Notes under the pieces: generated by a model
Database searches by the model: none
The model's input: the letters and a program-made list of their open reading frames with translations, nothing else
Told to the model about the DNA's origin: nothing
Program-made: the position numbers and the translations under genes
From: Bombyx mori
Taxonomy: Eukaryota; Arthropoda; Insecta; Lepidoptera; Bombycidae
NCBI RefSeq assembly: GCF_030269925.1
Contig: NC_085132.1
Location: 2,254,501 to 2,318,500, forward strand
DNA length: 64,000 bases
Direction: 5' to 3'
Part shown: positions 1-12,400 of the stretch, one piece after another
Position numbering within the stretch: the first letter of the stretch is position 1
Layout of the letters: every line of letters starts with the position of its first letter

Positions 1-292
1 TGTGACCTAATGGGTAAAATGTCCGATGTAGGCATACCTAGTATTGCGATTATTCCGATGCTCAAATCCTGCGAACTGGGTGTTAGCTTTTTGTAAACAA
101 ATAATTAAACCGGCGAGTGGAAACCGGCCAGATATTGTGTACAGTGTGTGCTACTAACACAGGGTGTGCTGCTCGTACGAAGCAATCGAGTGTGTGGAGA
201 AATGAATTCATTGCTATTATATTTTTGGTGGAAGTGACATACATAATAATATGTCAACTTTATTTGATAAGCTGCTGGTAACTGGTACATAC

Positions 293-495
293 CGTGGCGA
301 TCTCGGCGCAGTACATCGGCAAAACCGTATACAGCATACCGACTGCCAGACCCCAGAACACTCTGCCGGCGTAAATCATTGCAACATTTTGAACGGCCAC
401 CACCAAAACAAAACCGACTATGAGTGGAACAGATGACAGAAGAATACTCCATCGACGACCGATTTTTGAAGCCAGGAAACCTCCGATGAATGGTC
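293..495 (-). CDS. Gene A coding exon 3 (TM2-TM4, GRR motif)
   Basis: Acceptor CCTTTTTCAG|GACC, donor ACG|GTATGT. Encodes GPFIGGFLASKIGRRWS, then two hydrophobic segments and a YCAEIAT end that corresponds to the Y-x-x-E-I-A region after TM4 in this family. Ends in phase 0. Just beyond, an AG near position 73 is followed by an open frame to the window edge, but its translation does not look like the next transporter segment, so I do not call it an exon. Confidence 0.88.
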
Positions 496-3400
496 CTGAA
501 AAAGGGATCTATGTTATCTGGTACATAATATGGATTCGCAAGACACTTGTACTAGAGTCTTTCAGAAGGGAGCTTTTGTTTCTACCGCTGTAATGGAGGT
601 AGTAATTGATGAGATAGGAAATCGGTTTGAAATTTGAAATTAGATATGCTACAACTTCTCCAAAATCTGCGGTAGTCCTTTCTCTTGCAGATTTCATAGC
701 ATAGCATAGTAAATTATCGGCGGTTTCTAATGTCCATAAATGCACCCTCACCGAACATAGCTCCGACGGAGAGAAGGGATCCGATCCATGATATTTCGTC
801 GTTGGTGACGGGTCGCGACAAGGGTGTGTCGTTAGGATCTAAGAGCTTCAAGTTCACCGGCGAAGTCCATCCCAAAGCAAAACCCAGAGCAATGGTGGCG
901 ATGTTCGCTGTAAAAACACTTCTCAATTAACAATCTAAGGCAATAAGGCAATAGAAAATACCGACAAAATAAAAGCCATTGAAAATTATCATGCACATAC
1001 AAAACCGTGACATGTGATGTCATATACTGTGACTGGGCTTGACGTGAAACAATATAAAAAAATCTTTTGAATATACTTAAGAGGCATTAAAGTCATATTT
1101 TGATTGGTTCATGTTTGATTTGAAATAAAAAAAAATTGCTTCTTTCACAATCATGTTAAAACAAACACATAATAAATACGCGGAGCTAATTTATTTGAAC
1201 GAATTAATATTTAAAACCGGCACGAATCTTCATATTTCTTTTTCACTGATAAAATAATCTCACGGAAACAAAGTTATTCAAATAAATAATAATAATAATA
1301 AATAAATAAATATTTACTAACAATCACGCCACGTTAACTGGTCCCGTGCTAAGTTCGTAAAGAACTTGTGTTACAGGTACCAGATAACGGATATAAATGT
1401 AAGATTTTTATTATACACATACATATATTTAATATACATCCATAACCCTGGAAAAGACATTTATATTTATCATACAAATATCTTCCCTTGGCGGGATTCG
1501 AACCCGCGACCCCCTTGTGTAGTGACCATGTCACTTACCACTACACCAGACGGCCGTTATGTGTAAATGTATATCGTTATGTAAATAATATTAGATTTTC
1601 GGGTATTAACATGTGATTTATTGTATTTAAAAGTTTATGGCTGCCCCATTTTTCGTGAGAAAGAGGTGGGACGTCTGAATACTCTATACTACTAATAGAC
1701 CATCACTAGTGCTTGCGTTACTTACAGACATGAACTAGGGGCACAGTTAACATATTAAGGTCTTTTTTAAACTTCATTTGGTACCACAAGTCGTAAAACC
1801 ATAGCGGTTTATAATCAAAGCAACGTCAAAGTGTTGATTCGACGATGCTCCATAGACATTAGACCATGCATTTGTTGGGTGAAAATTATGAGATGTTGGG
1901 AGTGTTTTCTTTGGGTCAGAATATCGCCGGACTTTGGCTTAAGAGTTCAAAGCGGTAGACGGCGCGGGTCGTACAGAGTTACTCAAAGCACTCAGACGAA
2001 TCAGGAATCTTCTGAGCTGGCCCGAGGGCAAGGTGACGGGTTTCACGCGAAATAAATTAGATAATAGGAATAAATTAGACCCCAAAAAACAAATTGGAAT
2101 TACACAAGAGAGCGCTTATAAAAGTTATTTTTGGATATTTTTTTATCTAGCTATGCTTCTGTCAAGAAGAAATATTTATAAGTACATATTTTACGTTTAC
2201 ATTTATCATAATATTGTTTCATCATAAAGTTACTTTATCTTGTTCGGCGGATTTAAAGCAAGGACACAGGTGAAATTGCGTGGTACAAGAACTGTGTGGA
2301 TTCTAAAAATCCGTTACTTTTTTTAAAGCTGTCGATATTTCTTATGCAACATATTTTTAGGTACACCAAAGCTGCGTGCTAAATAGATTTTTTAACCCTT
2401 TGACTGTCGTGTAGGTCACCGGTGACCTACGCGGCGCACTGAAGTAATTATGTCGATTTCTATTACTAAGGCGCCTGGATTGCCTAACTCTTTGCTTTCT
2501 TTTGGAACGAAGTTCCTTATGGGACGATGCGGAGGGGTACCCTAACCGGGAAAAAACGTCCGTAACGTAAGATTTTTATTATTTATGTATAGTCTTAGTA
2601 TGATGGCTATACAGTGTCTAATCGTATAGTCTACGTGATGACGGTTATTATTATTTTAATAATTATAATACAAAATTTAGAAATAAATATATTATTATTA
2701 TTATTTATTTATTTTTTGTTTTTTCTATTTATGAGATTATTGAGTATAATTACATTTGTTTCAAATAATTATTTAATTAAATCAAATTATTTAATTTCTC
2801 TGACATCAATTTAAATTTTTTTATCAATAAAAAATCATAATAAAAAATGTATACCCGAATAATTATTTTCTTTATACCTCGAATAGAACTTAAAATTAAT
2901 ATTTTTATAATATGGCACTTCGTTCCTATCCGGTGTCCCACGACACCACACATCTTTTTTTTTAATGTATGCTGTAGTCTTTTAGGTCTCTTAGAAATAG
3001 ATTCATTCTCGGTATCTTCGGATTGGTCTTTCCCATAGTCGAAATCGACATAATTATTTCACTGCGCCATGTAGGGCACAGGTGACCTACAGGGCAGTCA
3101 AAGGGCTAAAGAAAACGGTAATTACTAACAATTTTAGTATTTTCACGATTCGTAGATACGATTTAAGCTGATTATACGGCTTAATCATCCATTTTCTTTT
3201 ATTGTCATAATAATTATTGTTTAAGTCGTCCGTGACCACGAAAACTCTAAAGTATTTGAAACTTCCAAACTAATATGACTATAATAACGTTATGCCATAA
3301 ATAAATAGTAAAAAAAAAGCCTTGTATTTTTTTAATTCGACCTGGAAACATTTGCAATTATTTGTATAATCTATGACCGGAGATTTTACGGCGCAATGTC

Positions 3401-6400
3401 GCATGCCCGCGCCATTACGATTCACACAACAATATGGCAGCATTGTGTGGGCCGATGTCAAAGAAATTACTTCATCTCCGCTAACAACACAAGTGATGAA
3501 ATCGTAAGTACCAAGTTTCATTCACGGGAGCGCGTTATTATTGTCGAAAATTCACGTATGTCAATTCAATGTCAAACGCACTGGCGACCGGAAATTACGT
3601 GATTATATGTATGTATGTAAAAAAGTTAATTTGATAGTGATTTAAATTTCTTTGTGTATCATTCCGAGCGAAGCTTGCTATTGTAGATAGGCAAGAGTTT
3701 TAATACAACATATTTTGGTGTTATTGCTTAGATCGGTGTACCAGCTCACGGCCCACCTGGTGTTGAGTGGTTACCGGAGCCCATTGACATCTACAACGTA
3801 ATACCGCCACCCACCTTGAGACATGAGTTCTAAAGCCTCACTTGTAACAGTACAACGACTGCCCCGCCCTTCAAACCGAAACGCATTACTGCTTCACGGC
3901 AGAAATGGGCAGGGTTGTGGTACCTACCCGTACGGACTCACTATACGTCCTAGCATCAGTAATTACGCAAATTATAATTTTGCGGTTTTTATTTTTATTA
4001 TACGATGTTATTCCTTCACCGTGGAAGTCAATCGCGAACATTTGCTAAGTACGTATTTCATTAGAAAAATTGGTACCCGCCTGAGATTCGAACACTTGTG
4101 CATCGCTAGATACGAATTGGAATAGCTGGGAAGTAGATTTTGAAAATAACAGACACTTTACAAATGATAAAAAAAAATGTGAAGAAATTTATGAAAAAAC
4201 AATTAATAAACATGAATTTTGTAACACATTATATAAGACATTATATGCTGATATTTTTTATCGATATTTTATTACCACACAACGCGTCTAAGATAGCAAG
4301 ATTATAGCACGATTACCTATGACAGTTTTATCAGATTAATTTATATGAATTCCACAATTCAATACCTATATAGTTAATGCTATTGTTTTGACGATTTGAT
4401 ATGAAATTTTAATTGTTGAAGTGTTTGAAGGTAGTAGAAGACCATCTATTTGTATTTCTATATGCATTTGTGTCATCGAATGAAAAGATATTTTGGGACG
4501 TAACAAAACATGGCGGATTTCGTTAAAACCCAATCCGCCATGTTGGAATTATGCTGAATTCGAATTTGGCATCGTAATCTTCTGCGTCATTAATAGTACA
4601 TTGTGCACCACGTGTTTGCCGCGCGTGTCGTGGCGGGAATGCGAGGAGTGAGGTTGTGTGATTTGTTTTATTTTGTCTATTTAGTGTTTCTTCAGGTTTA
4701 AATGTGTAATAGCGGTGGTTTTTTAACTTTTTAATATCTGTGATGGTTCACAAATGTGGGAAAATGAAACAAAGCCGCTGGACGTAACTTCTCGGGATCC
4801 TCCAAAAAGTCCATTGAAAAAATCTCAGTAAATTACCACTATTTTACTGAGATTATATTTCATCCCATATCATCTCATCTCACTATATTTAATTTCATCC
4901 TAGTTGATTATTGTCTCAAATTAATCATCTTCATTTCACGACTATGTAAAGATGTTACTGACGTTTTTCTTTGCGCATGAATGGGTAATCGATTTGCCTC
5001 GCGTTTATTCTCAGAAAACAATACTAAATTGAATAAAGACAACGTCACATAACATGAAAATGTTATCAGAAATTACATAAAACTTTTATTGACGACCTCG
5101 TAAAAGGTAATATAATTTTTATCACAGACTAACTGAAGTTTCAACTGTTTTTAAATGTGACAATTTCTTTGGACAACTATGTACGATTTCAGGCTTATAA
5201 AATAGATAAGCGGTAGCTGTCGCAGAGCAGAAAACATTTCACTGATACCTGAATTTCGCTAAAGATATTTTCTGATAAAATTTGCATTTTTTTTTATTGC
5301 TTAGATGGATGGACGAGCTCACAGCCCACCTGATGTTAAGTAGTTACTGGAGCCCATAGACATCTACAACGTAAATGCGCCACCCACCTCGAGATATAAG
5401 TTCTAAGGTCTCAGTATAGCTACAACGGCTACCCCACCCTTCGAACCGAAACGCATTACTGCTTCACGGCGGAAATAGGCGGGGTGGTGGTACCTACCCG
5501 TGCGGACTCCCAAGAGGTCCTACCACCAGTGATTACGCAAATTATAATTTTGCGGGTTTGATTTTTATTACACAATGTTATTCCTTCACCGTGGAAGTCA
5601 ATCGTGAACATTTGTTGAGTACGTATTTCATTAGAAAAATTGGTACCCGCCTGCGGGATTCGAACACCGGTACATCGCTTCATACGAATGCACCGAACGT
5701 CTTATCCTTTAGGCCACGACGACTTCTAATATACAAGTTACGACCATATCTCGACCGTCAGTTTACAGAGAAATTTCACCAGCTCGATGAAACATCTTTA
5801 CTTTGTCGTTTCTTTAGAGGCAGCAATAACGTGCTTGCAACGTAAACTTTATTAAATTTGCAAGCTTTCGAGTGGGCGGTAGAGTTGTGGGGATTTAAAA
5901 GTGCCTGTGATACCATATATGAGTCGACTATTATCAAAGCCGGCAATCTGACTTTTGGACAATGATTGGTAAATCAGAAAAACGAATTATTGACTTTGTA
6001 TTCCATTGGCAGTCACAAAACTCTTCGGAACGACATCTTAGATAAATAACAGGTTAACTATTAACCTTTATTTAATGCAGGTTTTGAACCGTATTCTTTG
6101 AAGGAGACGATTATATTCAAATCAATCTGTATTGTCATATCAATAAATTTTTTTTGTCCAAATGCACATATTGCCACCTTTGATAATAGACGACTCATAT
6201 ATGCACAGCATATGTTTCTGGTTCCGTCTCGGGCGGGAGTTGGACGTTCGAGCGATAGTTCAGAGGAGTCATTTGCTGGATTGTCTCGACTATCTCTTAG
6301 ATAAAGAGCGCGCCCTCTCGACGCGGCCCTTACGGGACATCTATCCGGCTCACCTGACGCCTTGCCACCAATAGCAATCAATTTACCATTAATTGGCAAT

Positions 6401-9400
6401 AAGCACACTGAGCACATCCATCTGTCGCGAGCAATAAAAAATTCCTTTACCAAGTATAGCGGACATTTTTATACACACACATAGCACATCCTTTAATACT
6501 CTTAATGAAGTAATTGTGATGAATCTCTTCCCGAGACTGACCTTACTCGTTCAAAGTTCGTCATCTGTGCTGAGAGCCAAATAGACATTTTCTGTATTAT
6601 AACATGACTTGAGGCATTCTTGACTCTTTCGATTCGAACACAGGTGCATCTTATAAGTTGCTTACAGAAAAAGTATGGCCAGTTTATAACTTCTGACTAT
6701 TACGTTTAACCAAAAATTAGACAGCACACTATTTGATATTTCATCTCATTATTACCTTAATAATCGCTTGGAAATTAAGACGGAGAATTGAAACTTCAAG
6801 ATTCCGAACGCTACTTAGAAAACCTTTCTAATTATAATGTTTTTTTTTATTTTTTTATTGCCTAGATGTGTGGACTAGCTCGTAGCTCACCTGGTGTTAA
6901 GTGATTACTGGAACCCATAGACATCTACAACGTAAATGTGCCACACACCTTGAGATATAAGTTCTAAGGTCTCAGTGTAGTTACAACGGCTACCCCACCC
7001 TTCAAACCGAAACGCATTACTGCATCACAGAAATAGGCGGGGCGGTGGTACCCACCCGTGCGGACTCACAAGAGGTCCTACCACCAGTAATATACAAGAG
7101 GTCCTACCACCAGTAATGGAATGTTCACAGAAATCAAAATACTAGAGCGTCCAAAGTCCGTAGCTACAACGATAGCAATAGTTATCGCGGCCATAAAATG
7201 TTTATACGGGTTTTATTGATTACGAATTTATGAGTCTTCTTTTAAATTCTACATAACTTACATTGCACAGCTTGAAGATTCAATCAATTCACTTTTTTAA
7301 TACGCTTTTATTAGCTTCAGACGTATGTATGTTAGTATGTAACGGAATCTTTGAACATGATTTTGACCCCCTTCAAAACGTCGGATTAATTCGAAGTTTG
7401 GCATACTTATTAAGGACCGATGACAATTCAATATTTTAAACAGTTTGATACGTTATCCTTACTGGGATAATAAGGTGCGCGATTTTTTGTTTTCCTAAGA
7501 CCCGGAGTGTCGGCGTCAAGACTAAGAAGGAAAACTACCAGGCGCGCCGATCACCTATTTCTCGGATAAGTTACCGACTGGTTCAGAGGGAAATTTTGAA
7601 AAATAAAAAAAAAACTGAAAAAATTGTAATTCAACTAAAAAATGAAAAATAAATAATATTTTATTTATTTATTTTATCACGATACAACATTTTTACGTAT
7701 GTACATACACTAATATTATGTAATCTGAAATTCTATGATTTACTGTAATGTTTATGAGCGAAAAAATATTAATTTGCTAAATTAAGTATAATTGATACTT
7801 TTCGATTCATATTTGGTGAGCCCGATGTAAGCAAAGACAGCTGGCGAACACTACGCTGCCTTGCACGAAGCAATGGACATCGCGCTATACATTACTCTTT
7901 TTATTGTAAATTACGTGCAGAGCAAAAATGGTACTGAGTATAATTTTTCAATCGTGTTTGATGTGTGTATCGTATGAGAACACGAATACTACAAACGGAT
8001 TAATTATCCAGTGTATTGGATCTAGAAGATTTTCTCTTTAGCTACGAATGTTGTTTGATACTTACAAACTAGAAAATTTGGTTATGCTAGGAAAGGTAGA
8101 AGGGAAAAGACCATAACGCCGGTCATCAAACCGTTGGTTAGTACAGATAACCGCGACTCTTTGTTAAAACCGCCCTGAGGGAAACAGAAAACCGAAAGAA
8201 ATGGAAGATGATTATATCAAGAGCCACGAAGGCTTATCAAGGACACGTAGTACGAAGTGTGCGATTAAGAAGAAATTACAGAGGTGTTTATATATCTACC
8301 GGTGGTAGGACCTCTTGTGAGTCCGCGCGGGTAGGTACACCACCCTGCCCATTTCAGCCGTGAAGCAGTAATGCGTTTCAGTTTGAAGGGTGGGGCAGCC
8401 GTTGTACTTGAGACCTTACAACTGATGTCTCAAGGCGGATGGCGCATTTACGCCGTAGATGGCTATGGGCTCCAGTAACCACTTAAGACCAGGTGGGCTG
8501 TGAGCTCGTCCACCCATCTAAGCAATAAAAAAATTATGGTAAATGATTTTTATGGTTTTATATGTTTAGCTATCGACAACAAACAGTCCCGTGGCTCTGT
8601 TTGAATAAACAGTCTCTCGCACAAGGCAGCTTAAAAATTACGAATTTCTCAGTATCTCTAAATTATTTGTGACCGTATTCACACTGCAACTGATAAAGTA
8701 AAAACATGTACAATTAAGCAGTTTATTTTATTTATAATTAAAATATAAAACGTACAATTTACATACGTGTTGTTTATTCAGGTGCTTTAGACGAATCCAG
8801 CAGATATGTTTCTTTTAAATAAATTCAACTATCGGTTAATACTCATGTTACATATTTTTGCTACATTTTATAAAGTTGTATTTGTAACTAACTATCGTAA
8901 ATACGTAATAACAGAATTAATACTTTTTAGTTAGTTTCCGAAATGAGTATTTAGTAGGACCCGTGTATTCCTACCATGCTTGCCTGAGAAATAGTAAGTT
9001 TTTATGTCAAAAATGTTTTTTATATTTTTTTTATTGCTTAGATGGATGGACGAGCTCACAGCCCACCTGATGTTAAGTGGTTACTGGAGGCCATGGACAT
9101 CTACGACGTAAATGCGCCACCCACCTTGAGATATAAGTTCTAAGGTCTCAGTATAGTAACAACGGCTACCCCACCCTTCGAACCGAAACGCATTACTGCT
9201 TCACGGCGGAAATAGGCGGGGTGGTGGTACCTACCCGTGCGGACTCCCAAGAGGTCCTACCACCAGTGATTTATACTTTTACTTATACTTTTAAGGAGGG
9301 ACGTCTGATCACTTTGAATTGAATTTAAAAAAAAAAACCCGGATGTGTATGATTCAAGGCCGCTAATGTAGTAAATAGTAGATCAGACAAAAGTTCATTA

Positions 9401-12400
9401 TTTCGAAGATTTAAGAAGACTGCAAAAAAACATTATTCATATAGTCAGCTATAAGTCTGGTTAGGTATTGTATAGCTCTGTAACCGAAGATTGGCGAATA
9501 AAATTGATAAGATTGCGTTGAAATTTATCTTACAATGGACTTATAAAATTTTGTCAACCCGATATAAATAAGACCGTTAGTTTTTATTTAAAGCCATACT
9601 TCCGTTAAAATTAACAAGAATGCAATTAAGTACTTGTATGTAAGCCAGCTACATGCATGAACAAACACACCATGGTAGTTTTCCAATTACAGAGCATAAT
9701 GCGACTCAGTGACGCACAATGCCGAATTATGCTGAAGCTTAATTGGAACGTGAATTAGTTTTCAAATGCATCAGCAGAGTGCGCTAAGTTAGCACAGTTT
9801 TGATTAACATTGATTATTTCTAAGAAACTACGACGAAACGAAAGCCTTACAATTTTTTTTTAACATTAAATAATATTACTAACGATAATATAAACAAAAT
9901 TTCGATCAATGACAACTTAAAGAAAAAACACTTGTCAATTTTCTGTCACTGAGTCGGTGTCGATTGCGAGTATCACGCGAGGGCAGTACTTCTGAGAGTG
10001 CTCGATTGTGCGAAGCGTTGCTGTAGTTGGAACATTCAACGTTGAGCATTATGCCGCATATAATGCGCTTTTGTGCTGTAATTGGAAAACTACCTATGAC
10101 ATGTTACAGCAATTCTACAAACAACGGAAATATAAGTTAAATTGAAATGTTAAAAGTATGACAAAAAATTTTTTTGAAAAGAACATGAAAACAAGAGTTA
10201 GCTACTTAACGTTCTCTCATCAATTATAAACAAAGGAACTTGGATACTATTTTGTTTTTGAGACCAGGACACGTGTCGTTAATAATGTCGATGCCGTCAG
10301 TTAATGCACATATTTGGTTATATTTACTACAAATCTTTGATAAAGGGGAATATTTAAGGAGGTTTGTTCTACTTGCGGGAATATGGAAAATTTATTATTA
10401 TTATTAACTAAATATTGATATGTGAAGCTGAAACTTTGTACCCCTTTTTACGAAAATTGCGCAGACGTAGTAGTATGAAATTTCTCACTCTTATAGAGAA
10501 TATAGAGAAGGAGTGCAGAATGTTATTTTTTTTTTCAATAATGATATAACATTTATTAAATCAATAAAGAAAGTACACACTACCATGTATTTGACACAAC
10601 ACATATACACACATATAATCTGTGTTTATTGTCAGACTTTTGTTATTGTTGAAAGAGATCAAATTGAGAATAGATTAATATTGTTTCTCTATAATATTAT
10701 TTGTTTATGGTGTAGTCTTGGCGAAATCTGTGAATATAGAAGTTTCTGTGAATATAGAAGTTTAATAAGTCTTTGACAATATAACCTACTGTTTCACTAG
10801 CCGATGCCTACGCGCGCATTGCTGTTAGCGTGGACCTATATGGTACGACGACGCTTGTAGCTGTAAGAAAGTATTGTACTTTTTGACGAAGCATGTTGCT
10901 GATAACTCTATTTCTGTAATCTGACGAAGCGTGTTGCGGATAATAACATGTACTTTTAGGTTAGGAATCTCTATATATAAAAATGAATTACTGTTCGTTA
11001 GTCTCGCTAAAACTCGAGAACCGCTGGACCGATTTGGCTAATTTTGATCTTGAATTATTCGTGGAAGTCCAGGGAAGGCTTAAAAGAAAATATAAAAAAG
11101 CTCGGAATTATATAAAAACAAACAATTTTTTTTTGTTAAGTTTTTCCTTTGATGTGGCCCCTTGATGTGTCTTTTATTTATCGATTGAGGCACTACGAAG
11201 TCTGCCGGGTCAGCTACTATTAAATAAAATTAGAGCGTCTGTTTGTAATATTGAATATAGCCTATTAATGTCCAAACTTATAATTTTAATTAATTATAGT
11301 CGAATTTCGACTACAGAGGGACCACTAGTTATTATTATTATTATATCTATCTATACTTGTATATTCCGTATCACACGTTGGAATCGCTTCACGAATATTA
11401 AGCATCATATTATTTTAACATTCGTTGTTTTCATTTCCCGCGCAACATTTCCCCGTTCCGCTTAGTCACGGCATTCCCGCGTATTTTCCGCGTCTCGTTC
11501 CCGCCACTACAACTAATACTATCGTCGCTTTGTTTTCATTCAGTCAGTAGTATCAAAAACGAAAATACATTTCGTTGCCAAAACATTCGGATAACTAGGT
11601 TGTTGACGAAATTCATGTAATTCGTCCGCGAAATTCGCAAATTAAAGAGTTTCGTACTAAAGTCGATATCACAAAATAGATTGAAATAAACATTTTGACG
11701 CCATCAAAACACACGTGCGTTGTTTTCAATTCGCTTCAGACATACTTTGTTATTGTAGCGTGTTGTTTTGCGAATTGCGTTTCAATAAAATATTATCATG
11801 TTGGTATTATTTTATATTAATTTTATTTATGACATTATAAATTAAGCATTTACAAATCGATGTACATTTACGATAAGTAAATATAGTGATATATTTGACC
11901 AATACTGATTATCAGGTTATATCAACCTATGTCATCTAAATTTGTAATTCTTCTACCAATCAATGATAAATCGATTAACATAATTTGTTTTTCGAAACAT
12001 CGCCAAATGGTTTGATAAAAATCGCGTACCTACCTACATATTTGATTTTTTTTAATGACTTTTTTTTCTTTGGACATTTTATCAAAGAAGGTTCCTTTAA
12101 GTCTTCATATGTAATTATTGAAAGTTGTTATCTGTGCCTTTTTTAATGGCTCTACAGTAAATGCATAGATAATAAATTCAGTTAATTGGATACTAACTAC
12201 ACAATATTTATGCAGCACTAGACTTCATTTAAAAAAGAACATTTATCGATTTTTATATTTCTAATGCACGTATGTTCAAGTATTGTGTTTTTTTTTTCAT
12301 AAATAAATAATTATTGATACACTCACTTCACATATTATTTTATTGGAACATAGCAGCTGTGTGTAATTGAATAATAAAATATTTAAATTTATTTCTTTTA

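Noticed and set aside
1..73. Fourth exon of gene A at the left edge
   Set aside because: An AG acceptor and an open frame exist, but the translation (DLSIGIIAILG...) does not match the expected segment after TM4.
105..452. Minus-strand 115-codon frame starting MEYSSVICS
   Set aside because: It overlaps gene A exon 3 in the wrong frame; the spliced frame with GPFIGGFLASKIGRR is the real one.
1480..1557. Functional tRNA gene
   Set aside because: The boxes are present but the acceptor arms cannot pair and the sequence continues into a SINE body and tail.
6061..6453. Minus-strand 130-codon frame
   Set aside because: It crosses the end of a MITE and has no motif or compositional support.
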